Notes under the pieces: generated by a model
What the model was told of the DNA's origin: nothing
The model's database searches: none
Seen by the model: only the letters and a program-made list of their open reading frames with translations
Program-made: the position numbers and the translations under genes
DNA from: Exophiala sp. HKRS030
Taxonomy: Eukaryota; Ascomycota; Eurotiomycetes; Chaetothyriales; Herpotrichiellaceae
Assembly (NCBI GenBank): GCA_023897205.1
Contig: JAHWDD010000002.1
Location: 7,192,001 to 7,256,000 of the forward strand
DNA length: 64,000 nt
Direction of reading: 5' to 3'
Part shown: piece by piece, positions 33,622 through 44,286 of the stretch
How positions within the stretch are numbered: the stretch's first letter is position 1
How the letters are laid out: every line of letters starts with the position of its first letter

Positions 33622-35354
33622 ATGGAAATTCCTGCTGTCAGGGCTTCGTTAGTCCTCCTTGTCTTTACTATTATTCTCTCCATCATTCGCAATCTGCTGT
33701 TCAAGAGCAAGGCAGTTCCTGAGGGCACAAAGCCACTGCCAGGACCCAAAGGTACCGACCTTTTCGTAATCCCGGCTGTCTTGATATTGAAGCTGATATC
33801 TGTCAAATAGGTTTACCATTGGCGGGAAATGCCTTTGATATCCCAAAATCTCATGCTTGGTTCAAATTCAAGGAATGGGCAGACGAGTATGGCCCCATTT
33901 ATCAAGTCAAGGCTTTTGGTACTACGATGGTCGTCATATCGAAAGAATCAATCGCCAACGATCTGCTGAGTCTACGAGGAGTCCTCTACTCTGATCGACC
34001 CTCGTTGATCATGCCTCGTCTGATTACGGATAATGGCTTTCTCGGCGCAATTGGCTGGACTGACTACTGGCGTCGAGCCCGACGCTTTGCACAGTCGATG
34101 CTGAGCACGGCCATAGTGCAGGAATCCGTGCCAAAGCAAACAACTGAGGCCAGACAGATGGTCATCGATCTCGCCAAAGATCCCTCCAAGTATGCCTACT
34201 GGCTCGAGCGGGCCGGTGTGATGACCTCGGTGAAACAGATCTATGGACTAAGCGAGGAACGTGGCCACGCGGAGGAGCATCATGTCCACGAAATTGTTTC
34301 TTACATGGAGCAAATTGACAGAGTTGCGGTACCGGGCATGTACCTGGTAGAATTTATCCCCGCTCTCATGTATCTTCCGTCCTGGCTCGCCCCGTTTAAA
34401 CGAGAAGCGAGTGCTCTGGCGAAACGGCACTGGAACTATCTTGCACCGTTGCTACAACAGCAGACGGAAAAATATGACAATGAGAAGCATGAGAGTCCAG
34501 AGAGCTTCTCGCGGCGGTATCTGAAGACCAAGAACGACTGGGGACTGACAGACCGTGAGATTGTCTGGGCTTTGTCGAGTATATATGGTGGTGCATCCGG
34601 TACTTCTGCCACGGCCATGCAGTCGATTATCCTGAACACGGTATTGTATCCAGAGTGGCAGCAGCGTATTCAGGATGAGATTGAAGAGGTAGTTGGAGAT
34701 CGACGACTGCCTGACTTTGGTGACTTTAGTAGTCTGCCCACTGTCCGGGCTATCATCAAAGAGTCCATGCGTTGGAGACCAGTCCTGTCAGGAGGTTTGT
34801 ATATCCCAACATGACAATCGTAGACTCTGGGATCTTTCACTGACCGACAACTAGGATTTCCTCACGCTGTGACCAAAGATGATGTCTATGAGGGCTACCA
34901 CATTCCAAAGGGTGCTGTCATCATCCCTAATCAATGGGCCATCCTTCACGATGCAGACCTATACCCAGAGCCAGATTCATTCAAACCAGAACGGTGGCTG
35001 GAGCCGGAGTTTCCTACTTTTCAAGAGCCCCTCACTACGTATCCGAACCTCAAGCGATTCGCAGGTTTTGGTCACGGACGCCGTATATGTCCTGGACTGG
35101 AGGTGACAGAGAAAGCTCTGTTTTTACAGGTCTCGAGCCTTTACTGGGCGTGTTCGGTTAGACGGAAAAGAGACAGTACCGGCAAAGAAATTGATGTTCC
35201 GTGGTATGACTATACGGGCGTGGCGATCTCAACACCTCGACACTTTCAATTTGTTGTCGAAGAACGTAAAGTGGGTCGACTCAAGATGATGGAGGAGGCC
35301 GCATTGGCTGCTCATTCACATGAATTAGAAATTGCCCGAGGAGAAGGAGTTTGA
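33622..35354 (+). CDS. cytochrome P450 monooxygenase
   Basis: Three-exon microsomal P450 of 537 aa (introns 33752-33810 and 34795-34854). Residues 6-24 form the N-terminal membrane anchor, followed by the Pro-rich hinge (KPLPGPKG). The K-helix ExxR is IKESMRWRP. The PERF-like region is FKPERW, and the haem loop is FGHGRRICPG with its Cys ligand. In the I-helix the motif reads YGGASGTS: the Thr is present but the usual acid before it is Gly. ATG 33622 gives a normal anchor; the frame 5' of it lacks an ATG. Sequence style resembles fungal P450s of aromatic and secondary metabolism. Close to the SnoaL-like gene and the sugar-type porter, it probably hydroxylates a cluster intermediate at the ER. 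Confidence 0.9.
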
Positions 35355-36266
35355 TGACGGGCACCTATGTTCGACCTGAAGTCGGAAGATACGTGACTAC
35401 CACTGCCCATAAAGCTTTGAGTACTCAGGACTTTATGAGTTTTTGTGTTGTATAATCCAGGATACTTTTCATTCTATCGTGTTCATGAAACAACTTTGTT
35501 CGTACGCCATTATTGTCCCAGTAATGAACCAGAGGCATATGCTCCTCTATCCACCGGTACAACGTTCAGCCATAAACTATCAGACGCGTTCTCCGAAACC
35601 TTGATGATGCCTAACGGTTGTTACAACAAATTATCCGCAGAACCCCGTGTTTTCCGGTTGTGCGATTTCAACCGCTCTTGTACCAAGAACTAGGTGCAAA
35701 TGGACTTCTTGATGGTCTCTTCGCTCCGAGAAGCACTCTTTGCGCCCATTCTTTCATGCCCCCGGGGTGTATGATTGATCCATTCATTGCCGTGTCCGGA
35801 GATCGCGGACAAAAAGAACGTTGTCAATCGACACCTGATGATTTCTCGAGCTCCCTAGAATCCTTCCTCAGTAGATACCTGAGAAATGGTCTGACAGGCC
35901 TTAAGTCATTCCACTGAAACCCACGATCGGTGACAAGTACGACTTTCTTGGCCCTGGCGTATAGTTCTAGTACAACGTATGCTCTTCCAGAGTGGGATTG
36001 GAGCAGTGGGCAGTATTGAATTCTCCTGGGACATTCTGTGTAGTGTGTAATTACAGTGTATTCAAACTAATAACACTCCTCTCCAAGAAATTTGGTAGTC
36101 CTCCGCAAACCCCGGACCTCCTCCATACTCGACCAACCTAGATCTGAAAACGTGGCATAGTGTAGTGACCCGGGGGTTATATATCTAGCAATGGTCCCCA
36201 AGCATCTCAGTACTCTAGTGAAAGACCCGGGCCATTCCTACCTCTCGAATCCAACAACACGCAAAG
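35355..36266. other. intergenic, promoter of MFS gene
   Basis: 912 bp without a recognised gene. A TATA-like box lies at 36178-36184. Confidence 0.5.
36178..36184 (+). promoter_or_regulatory. TATA-like box
   Basis: TATATAT about 85 bp before the MFS start codon. Confidence 0.4.
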
Positions 36267-38167
36267 ATGAGTGGCCATTCTAAAAGCCTGTATAGCACCT
36301 GGGTTGCTCTGTTCCTTTCTCTAGGTTCAGTGGCATGCGCCTACGTGACTGTCATTACCGCAACCACCTTGGCCCAGCCCTCGTTTATGTAAGTAGAGTT
36401 TGGGCTCCTTGGAAGCCATGAAGACTGACCGAGGAATTTTCAGTGTCTATATGGGCCTGGATAAGGCAGCAAATGCCACTCAACTCACTGGTGCGACCAA
36501 CGGAGTCTACATCGCTGGTGCCCTGATCGGATCCTTGCTCTCGTCCCAATCGTCTGACGTCCTGGGTCGACGAATGTCAATCCTTGTGGCCGCGGTATTT
36601 GGCGTTGTTGGGGGTGCGCTACAAGCTGGATCTGTACACATTGCCATGTTCATTGTCGCGAGGCTTTTGGCAGGCCTTGGTATTGGTAAGAGAGCCCTGG
36701 CTTCCTAAGCTGGCTGCGATATCGCACAGGACTAAAACTGTATCAGGATCATTATTTGCCGCAGTGCCACTGTTCCAGAGCGAGGTGTCGCCTCCCAAGA
36801 CTCGCGGTTTGATCGTTGGACTCCATGGAATTTTCATATCTTTGGGTACTGTACTGTGCAAGTGAGTCTGTTCTATGAGAATTCCATACGGCGGGACAGG
36901 TATTGACAACATCATTCAGCTGGATCGGGTTCGGCTTTTATTTTGTCAACGCAAGTGGCTCGCAATGGCGTGTCCCTTTGGCGATCCAGTGTGTCCCGAC
37001 AGTGCTTTTGGCAGCCGGCGTATATTTTTTGCCTGAATCTCCTCGCTGGTGTAAGAAATCTTTGACCAAGTAAGACCACTGGCTGACCATTCCATCAGTG
37101 ATTAACAAAGACCGACATGACGATGCACTCAAGTCTCTGGTCAGACTGCATCGTAGTAAAGCTGACCCGGACAATGTCTTTGCCCATCGAGAGTACCTCC
37201 AGATCAAGGAGCAGCATGACGAGGATGAGCGAAACCAAGTCACCTGGTCCCAAATGTGGACTGTGCCATCTTACCGTCGGCGTTCAGCAGTTGGATTCTT
37301 TATCATGTTTGCAAGTCAATTGACTGCGACATTACTTGTCTCAGGTAAGTCCCGCCAACCAGGCTGTTTAGCCCCTTCTTTTGTTGACAAGCCATGAAAG
37401 TATACAACCCAATCCTCTACGCTAGTCTCGGCTATGGCACCGTTATGCAACTCCTTTTCACGGGTATCTGGGCCAACATCACCATCATAGGCAACACCAT
37501 CAATGCCTTCACTGTTGATCGCATGGGCAGAGTGCTTGCCCTGAAAATTGGATGGATTGGAGACGCCTGTGCAATGATCGGTATGGTGGTATCTCTAGCG
37601 CAGTTCGAAAAGACAGGATCTCGAGCTGCCGCAATCTCTGCGATCGCATTCCTGTATCTCCACATCGCCATGTACGCTGGTTTCGTGGACGTGACAACCT
37701 AGTAAGTTGGCCCAGGCTTCGATACAATGTAAGTATATGCTAATAAGTCACAAAGTGTCTATACCTCGGAAATATTCCCCAATAACGTGCGTGGCAAGGG
37801 AATGTCAATCTCAGTGGCAGGATACTTCATCGCATTGGTAATCATCCTGGACAGTGCGCCCACAGCATTGGCAAATATCGGATGGAGGTGAGCACTTTTC
37901 TTGCCTTTTCACAGCGAACTGAAGATCACTGACTGATATAGGCTCATTCTCATCTATCTCTGCTGTCTCGTTGCTTGCATCCCTTTCCTCTTCTTCGTCT
38001 GTCCAGAGACAAAAGGGAAATCCCTCGAGGAAATCGGTGTCATTTTCGGCGATCGACACATCCACGTTGCCTTGGGTGGCGAGGAAGTCTCAGAAACAAC
38101 CGTGGAGGTCAAGGACAAGCAAGGCATACCTCCCGCCGCAGAAGAACATGAACACCTCGATGGCTGA
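36267..38167 (+). CDS. MFS sugar-type porter (8 exons)
   Basis: Sugar-porter family protein of 504 aa assembled from eight exons. Introns begin at 36389, 36686, 36862, 37051, 37345, 37702 and 37888; each is about 50-60 bp and the summed frame closes exactly. Helix 1 is in TWVALFLSLGSVACAYVTVIT. DVLGRRMS is between helices 2 and 3, followed by LPESPRWLI, the family motif after helix 6. TVDRMGRVLALK lies in the second half, VYTSEIFPNNVRGKG near helix 10, and CPETKGKSLEEI follows helix 12. The C-terminus is a short charged cytosolic tail. Uptake of a sugar, quinate-like acid or related compound is plausible. It sits between the P450 and GFA genes on the same strand. Confidence 0.88.
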
Positions 38168-38550
38168 AAATAATTAGGGTAAAGCAGAGCCATTGGAACC
38201 TCGATCGGGGGGTTGAGTGATCGGAGCCAGAGGGCCGTAGCAATCTCCGAAGAGTTTGTGCATGCGTCGCTAGAAATAGACACATCTTGATACACATATC
38301 CTCCCTCCACTCCGGGACCTCACCTAAGCAGCTACACCAAAATGAGACAAGGCCACACCACCCCTCTGACATGCGGGGAGATGTGTCAGCTCGGGCTTCG
38401 GGGCGTTGAGAACTTTGTCGTCCGTGTCTAAAGACTTTTCATCTTAATAACAACTACGGTCTTTTCGTTACAGTAACAATATCTCTTGTGAGTTTCATAT
38501 CGTGTGAGAGTTTGACATACCACAGGACCATCCAAGAAGACCTCTTGAAA
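38168..38550. other. intergenic
   Basis: 383 bp between two genes on the same strand; nothing recognised. Confidence 0.5.
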
Positions 38551-39024
38551 ATGATGAGTGGGAGCTGCTTATGTGGCGCAGTCACTTTTGATCTGGACGT
38601 CGACCCATCGCCAGACAATGTGGTAATCTTCCCTTTGCCTCGATGCTTGTCAGCAATGGCTAAGAGCATGAACCAGACATCAATTTGTCACTGTCGTCCT
38701 TGCCGGAAGATAACTGGCAGCACAGCTTCACTGAATTTCACTGTTCCTTTCACAGCCTTCAGCTTGAAAAGTGGAAAGTTGAAGTCGAAAACGCTCAAGC
38801 ACATCGATGAGGGTTTCGAGTATACTTTGTCCTTTTGTGAAGAATGCGGGAGTCCGGTTTACGCAGTTGCTGCCTTGCCAGCAGAGAAACTTGTCATTCA
38901 AGTAGGCACACTTGATGATGTTGAGCTGTTGGAACAAACGCCCGGGGTCGAGCTGAACGTAAAGCATCGTCTTGGGTGGGCTCCTCCGATTGAAAGGGCA
39001 GAGCAAAGGGAGAGATATACATGA
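38551..39024 (+). CDS. GFA/CENP-V domain protein (Mis18-like zinc fold)
   Basis: Small zinc protein of the glutathione-dependent formaldehyde-activating family. Zinc ligands are visible as CLCG near the start, the ICHCRPCRK cluster and CEECGSPVY. Total length is about 157 aa if unspliced. A 54-nt in-frame segment (38623-38676, GTAATC..CCAG) interrupts the otherwise standard spacing between the first strand and CHC and is probably an intron; removing it gives about 139 aa, typical of the family. The start was taken at the first ATG of MMSGS. Despite the name, most fungal members have unknown substrates, and formaldehyde activity should not be assumed. The position in the catabolic block would suit detoxification of a one-carbon by-product such as that from demethylation. 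Confidence 0.82.
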   Translation: MMSGSCLCGAVTFDLDVDPSPDNVVIFPLPRCLSAMAKSMNQTSICHCRPCRKITGSTASLNFTVPFTAFSLKSGKLKSKTLKHIDEGFEYTLSFCEECGSPVYAVAALPAEKLVIQVGTLDDVELLEQTPGVELNVKHRLGWAPPIERAEQRERYT

Positions 39025-39880
39025 GCATTATTCAGAGGATTACTCGTGTCAGTGGAGGGCCCAGAGATGCATACCTGGATATGCAGTGTTCCCTCGAGTT
39101 TTATGCTTCAGCATAACTGCGCATAAAACTCACATGAAGGATTTCTGCATAATTCGACTAAACACGGCAATTGACCTCGCTACAGAGTCCCGACGTGCAA
39201 GCGAGAGCAGAAACGACCATAACTTGCATCAGCTGGTGCTCGGTAGCGAGATAATATCAAGATACCTCAATAGATACCATATCTAGTCTATTTCGCATGT
39301 TTGGCCGTTTTGCTCGCATCTGGCCCTTCAGTTGTAGGAGGTGGACGTGTCAAGTACTAAGATTCAAACAGGACCTTGGAAGTGTTTTTGAGAACGGTCG
39401 TGTTTCTCCGCGGACAAACCTGTTCGATTCGTTGCAGATAACGATATAGACTATATTGTTTAACAATCTGCGGGGCTGGATCTCTATATACGTACATATG
39501 AAACACTCGCGAATGAAACTCTGAGTATCCTTATCTTCGTATTGGACTTCTGTGTATAGTGCCATAAGTAGCCGTGAAAGGATCAACTCCGATAGGCACT
39601 TGACCATGTTCTTATATTCTTCCTGTCTAACATTTACCGCAACTGGAATTTGCCGTGCAGCAGAGGCATCCTATCCCATAAATCAGAAGATACTGTTCAG
39701 GTGTGGTGGAGCTTTGATAAGGAGTCTCTTTATCAATGGTGAAAGATCTGTACCGCCGGGAGAACATGAGTACGGAAGTCTATAAAAGGAGTGCCATGTT
39801 GTGTATCAATCTCATTCTGTTACATCTAGTACATTTATACTGGACTCATATTTCATCATAGGTCGAAAGAAGCCAGAGAC
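39025..39880. other. intergenic, promoter of acyl-CoA dehydrogenase
   Basis: 856 bp. It contains a good TATA box but no gene that I can recognise. Confidence 0.55.
39781..39787 (+). promoter_or_regulatory. TATA box
   Basis: TATAAAA, 94 bp before the acyl-CoA dehydrogenase start codon. Confidence 0.55.
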
Positions 39881-41197
39881 ATGCCTATCGATTTCACTCT
39901 TACTCCAGCCCAGGAGGACCTCAAGGCTCGTGCCCGCCAGTTTGCCGTTGAAGTCCTCGCTCCAGCACGTGAGGAATATCTTAAGCTCCCAACCCAGCTT
40001 TTGCGCTATCAGTCAACCAGAAAGACTTACCAGAGGCTCGTCGAAGATGGATGGATCAAGATTCAGATCCCTGAGCAGTATGGTGGCACACGAAATAGTC
40101 TCGTTGATCTCGCCATCATCGCCGAGGAGTTTTTCGCCTGTGACTCAAGCATTCCCATCACTTGGTTAGTCACAGGCCTGGGGTTGGCTCCCATCTTCAT
40201 GTACGGAAGCGAGGAACAGAAGAAAGAATTTCTTGCTCCATTCCTTGAGACCAAAGGTGATGAACTCGCTGCACTTGGCTTCTCCGAACCAACTGGCAGT
40301 GCAAACTACTTGCAGAACGAAGGTGGTCTCGGTGTACAGACATTCGCCAAGATCGAGGGCGACGAGGTTGTCATCAACGGTGGCAAACAATGGGCCTCGA
40401 GTAGTGGGGGATGGGAGTTCAAAGGTCCCTCTGTTTTATCCCTACTATGCCGTTTCAGTGATCAGGGCGCCCCGAAGGATACGCTGGGTTTTGTGATCAT
40501 CACCACGAAGCAATTCGAGGCAGAGGTCAACCAGGGTGCGTTTGAAGTGGTCAATGATATTGAAACGCACGGCTTTCGTGCCTCTTCTGGCCCTCGCACC
40601 AAGTTCACGAATTTTCGAGTCCCGGCTAAGAACATTTTAGCGCATGCGGGTGCAGGTGCCATGGTCAACGTGGCCGCTTTCACTGAGTCTGCTGCGCTCG
40701 TCGGCGCTGGTGCCGCCGGTTTGATGAGATCCTGTTTTGCCCACACCCACAAGTTCGTTACGACCGAGAAACGTGGAGGCTCTGTTCCAACCATCAATTA
40801 CCAATCTGTCGCTGACTTCCTGATCAGCATGAAGATGCGGGAGGAAACTACCCGCTATCTTACCTGGAAGGCATGCCACTACCTTGAGACAACGGGTGAG
40901 TCGGAATTGGCGTATCAAGCTAAAGTGTTCGGATCTGAGAATGCAGTCCAAGCTGTCCTCGAGGGGATGCAAGCTGTGGGTGTCACAGCATATGATACAA
41001 AACAGCCATATGGCCTCTTCATGGATGACGCACTCTGCTTGCCGCTCTTCGAAGGATCTAACACTGGTGTGCGCCGCCGACAGATCCAGAAAATCTTTTC
41101 TCAGCCAGGCTACGATCCAGAGTCTTGTGCGAGTAACAGACCATGGAGTAAGCCAGTGGCAGGATACCCCGAAGGGTTCTTGAGCGTATATGTTTAA
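39881..41197 (+). CDS. acyl-CoA dehydrogenase-family flavoprotein
   Basis: Intronless 438-aa protein of the acyl-CoA dehydrogenase fold. The N-terminal helical domain opens with DFTLTPAQEDLKARARQF. The FAD/substrate loop is GFSEPTGSANY (133-143), the strand domain includes NGGKQWASSSGGW, and the C-terminal helical domain carries LPLFEGSNTGVRRRQIQ. There E391 would be the catalytic base in the position used by short-chain enzymes. No clear mitochondrial presequence or PTS1 (it ends LSVYV), so location is uncertain. With a CoA ligase 14 kb away it could oxidise the activated acid; acyl-CoA dehydrogenase-like oxidases of other substrates (for example nitroalkanes) share the fold and cannot be excluded. 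A TATA box precedes it. Confidence 0.87.
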   Translation: MPIDFTLTPAQEDLKARARQFAVEVLAPAREEYLKLPTQLLRYQSTRKTYQRLVEDGWIKIQIPEQYGGTRNSLVDLAIIAEEFFACDSSIPITWLVTGLGLAPIFMYGSEEQKKEFLAPFLETKGDELAALGFSEPTGSANYLQNEGGLGVQTFAKIEGDEVVINGGKQWASSSGGWEFKGPSVLSLLCRFSDQGAPKDTLGFVIITTKQFEAEVNQGAFEVVNDIETHGFRASSGPRTKFTNFRVPAKNILAHAGAGAMVNVAAFTESAALVGAGAAGLMRSCFAHTHKFVTTEKRGGSVPTINYQSVADFLISMKMREETTRYLTWKACHYLETTGESELAYQAKVFGSENAVQAVLEGMQAVGVTAYDTKQPYGLFMDDALCLPLFEGSNTGVRRRQIQKIFSQPGYDPESCASNRPWSKPVAGYPEGFLSVYV

Positions 41198-42442
41198 AGA
41201 TTATATCTACCGCGCTATTTTGGTATGCTCCGTAGTTCTACTTACTATGATATAGACTGGCAAGAGAATATCATAAATATATACCTTATGATATACTGCT
41301 TACATAAACTCCTGCTGGAACCCCCAGCTGGAGCACCAAAACTACAACGAGTGCTTAGAGGTAGTTGTTTTGGGGGTTCATATGGGGCCCTGGGGGAAAC
41401 ACCGGGGTGGGCAGATGGGACTGGGGAAAGGCGGCTGCTTAGTCCAATTTTCTATCCCGTAGGGACTTCGTAGCCAAGAGTTCCTTCGTACGAAGTTTTC
41501 TTTCTTTCCTATCATCCAGAGCTCCAATTGAGATTTGGCAACTCGAAGAAGACACGCACACACACATTCTTCGTAAACCTTTAGATAATATTGTCCCTAA
41601 TGAGCTACGGACGTCGATTATTGATATGCAAGAGTCTATGAGAGCTATGTCTGAAGAATTAGACACCTCTGGGGACGATGAGCACAATAACAGGTTGGCT
41701 AAACGACCGCGAAACTTCATTACGAGACAGGTGGGTTGGGAGATTCTCCATAGTAGGCAGCGCAACACGTCTAAATGCTATTCATCCAGGCCTGTGAGAG
41801 CAATGAGAAGCCCATACCCAACATGGATAGCTAGCCCCTGGTTCTCCGCAGGCATCAAAGAGAATAGAACCTTATATTATAGGTATGACTGACATCGCAG
41901 AGAACGCTCTTTGCGTTTTGCAGGGTATATAAAGTAAATCCCTGTTCAGAAAGGTTGCACGTGATCTCTGCGTTTTACCTTCCCAAGAAATGAACATTCT
42001 TTCTTGACGTTGAGATCTGCCAATGGTGCAAACTCTTGCCTGCTCCTAGCTAGTAGATTCACTCTACTTTACTCGTTTTCATAGGCTTGTTTCGTATTCA
42101 ACTTCCTCCTCGCTGGTGCCTACTTCCCTAGGGTGGAGAAGCTACTTGGTTTGTTCCGAAAGAGGAAGGAACCACTCCTTAATTGCGGTACGATGAATCT
42201 ATCCGAAGTGCATTGCCTGGTTCTCGATCTACTCCCCACACAAATTTTCTTATCACAAAGCTTCGCTATTAACTGTTGAGTCATTGTTAATGAGAAACTG
42301 GAGCAGATGAACAAACTCCGATTTTCATGAGAATACTTGAATGCGAGCCTCCTCCCTTTCAACTTGACCACATTGAATTTCCAAATCTTCTCGTTTCTCG
42401 AATAGCAGCATTGTTTGTCCTCCAAACTACCAAACGTCCACC
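41198..42442. other. intergenic with a possible gene remnant
   Basis: 1.25 kb. Apart from the coding-like remnant at 41443-41834, nothing is recognised. Confidence 0.5.
41443..41834 (+). pseudogene. coding-like remnant, two 3' exons of an unknown gene
   Basis: After a CTTAG acceptor at 41442 a frame stays open for 96 codons (reads from SNFLSRRDF to NFITRQ), meets a GTGGGT donor at 41731, and resumes in frame after a CAG at 41789 for ACESNEKPIPNMDS and a stop. It contains a charged helical section (SIIDMQESMRAMSEELDT). No upstream exon with a start could be found, so this may be the end of a broken gene. Family not recognised; a chance open frame is possible. Confidence 0.3.
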
Positions 42443-43699
42443 ATGTCTCAACGAAGATTCATTGCCTCGTCCAGCGAATACGAGCCTCCCTTGAGCAGCG
42501 ACTTTGAACACGATCTTGAAACGAGTCTTCGACTGCTAAGCCTGCTCGAAAATCCTTCGACGTCACAACCCATCCACGATCTACTACAAGCCCAGAACAT
42601 ACAGGACGATCTTGCTCGGATGCTAAGCGCAAGATCCATCATATCAACTACATCCTCGTTTGCAGTGGAACAAGCAAAGACGAATGAGGAAACCAGTCAT
42701 ACCCGAACTTTCAGGAAAATTGGAGCAGGTGCTTGTGGTGCAGTCTTTGCGGCCGATGGGGAGTCACTGTCATACAAGATTGGGAAGACGGGTATATTGG
42801 ACGATGAAGCTGCATTATGGACTGATTTCAACATGCACGGATACATTATGAAGGCACTTCGCAAGTTCAAGGCCGATATCGAGATCACGAACGTTCATAT
42901 CTACATTAATCACGACAACAAGGAATGGTGGGAGAAGCACCGGGAACTCAAAATGGCAGCAAGCAGCGCCTGCAACCTTCCAGCAAGGGTACTTGTCACA
43001 GAACGAATCTTGCCATTACCGGCACCGATCCGCGAGAAGCTCGTAGACCAATTCTGCAAGAAAGACCTTAGCGCTAGCGCATTAGCCGATCCCGCCAACA
43101 AGGACTGCCTGGTGAGGATCTATTTAGGGTCCATGAAAGGGCACACGACCTCCTTTTTTTCCTTGCGAAATTTTAAGCTTCACCTCAATCAAATGATTGA
43201 CATCGGCCTGGATTTCGAAATGCTTGCTGTGTCAATAGGACAAACCCTGGCCATCATTCACTGGGAAGCCCAAGCCGATGCCCGGGACGTCGAATTCGTC
43301 CTGGGTAGCTCTGCCACGGTCCTAGATAAGGAACAGACCAAAGATATCCATGCCAACGACAGTGTCACAACAATCAACAAGCCAACCGAAAGCTTTGTGC
43401 GCAGAGAGACTCGCCTATTTGTCCTCGACTTTAATCAAGTCCGCAGGATAACCATGGACGATGAGGGAGTTGCCTGTGCCGTTGAGGCATTTTACCTCAA
43501 CGACCCCTACTATCCCCGTCCCTGCGAAGAATCGAATATTCAGCAAGAGCTATGGAACTCGTTTGATCGAAGTTACTTAGGTACGGCAGATATCATCTTA
43601 AGGGACCAGGAAGAATACCGGGTGCTTCCTCGAAGGTTTATTTCCGGTGTTATTGAGCATACCGTTGAGAAGAGAAAAATGGCATCGGCAGCTGAGTAA
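42443..43699 (+). CDS. DUF3669-type protein with kinase-like Gly-rich start
   Basis: Single-exon 418-aa protein. The N-terminal 80 residues are polar. A motif resembling a nucleotide-loop (RKIGAGACGAVFAADG) then begins the domain, followed by LWTDFNMHGYIM, LPLPAPIREKL and a C-terminal part with MLAVSIGQTLAIIHWEAQADARD, LFVLDFNQVRRITMD and FYLNDPYYPRP. This order matches, from memory, the fungal DUF3669 family, whose distant relation to kinase or aminoglycoside phosphotransferase folds is suggested by HWEAQADARDVEF and VLDF but not shown. No targeting signal. Such genes are numerous and variably present in filamentous ascomycetes. Function unknown. Confidence 0.72.
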   Translation: MSQRRFIASSSEYEPPLSSDFEHDLETSLRLLSLLENPSTSQPIHDLLQAQNIQDDLARMLSARSIISTTSSFAVEQAKTNEETSHTRTFRKIGAGACGAVFAADGESLSYKIGKTGILDDEAALWTDFNMHGYIMKALRKFKADIEITNVHIYINHDNKEWWEKHRELKMAASSACNLPARVLVTERILPLPAPIREKLVDQFCKKDLSASALADPANKDCLVRIYLGSMKGHTTSFFSLRNFKLHLNQMIDIGLDFEMLAVSIGQTLAIIHWEAQADARDVEFVLGSSATVLDKEQTKDIHANDSVTTINKPTESFVRRETRLFVLDFNQVRRITMDDEGVACAVEAFYLNDPYYPRPCEESNIQQELWNSFDRSYLGTADIILRDQEEYRVLPRRFISGVIEHTVEKRKMASAAE

Positions 43700-44286
43700 G
43701 ACGAAGCCGAGTGGGGCTGTATGCGAGGGTGATTCTGTGTGGAAGGGTGCTTAACGAAAGGAAGAGGCGTATACACGATTACAGTGTATCAGATAGTATA
43801 CTCTCGGTGCTCAGGAATAGGCTGGTACTTGCAAATTCATGACATTGACCCTGGTCAATGCGGAAGAGTCTCGACTCTCGGAGATGGATGTGGTGTCTCC
43901 AGGATCGACGGAGCTTCCAGGCAGCACGGCCGGGCTCCTGAAATGTATATCAAGGCCAACTTAGATGCATCGTTGTAGGTGTTATGACCTGAAGCCTTCT
44001 TTTCGCGTGTTGCAGGGAAGGAGACTAACCTCAACAAGATCTCTGTCACTAAACTCATGTGGTATAGATATTGCCAGTAGATTATTGGAATCCTTGTATG
44101 AAGACACCCAATGAGCTGCATAAGCTGATGTCAGCGAACTCGAGTTCGAAGCCAATATACAAACCTCATTCCGATACATTGCGCAGTCACAAGTTATAGC
44201 ATAAAAGCATATAACATGGGGCTTTGGCATGCACACCACGCCTCTCAGAGTTCATTACAGGATTTGAGCTAAGTTTCCCTTTCCCA
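43700..44286. other. intergenic
   Basis: 587 bp, no gene recognised. Confidence 0.5.

Noticed and set aside
36168..36190. CCCGGG plus TATATAT considered as part of a repeat
   Set aside because: No second copy in the window; kept only as a TATA-like box.
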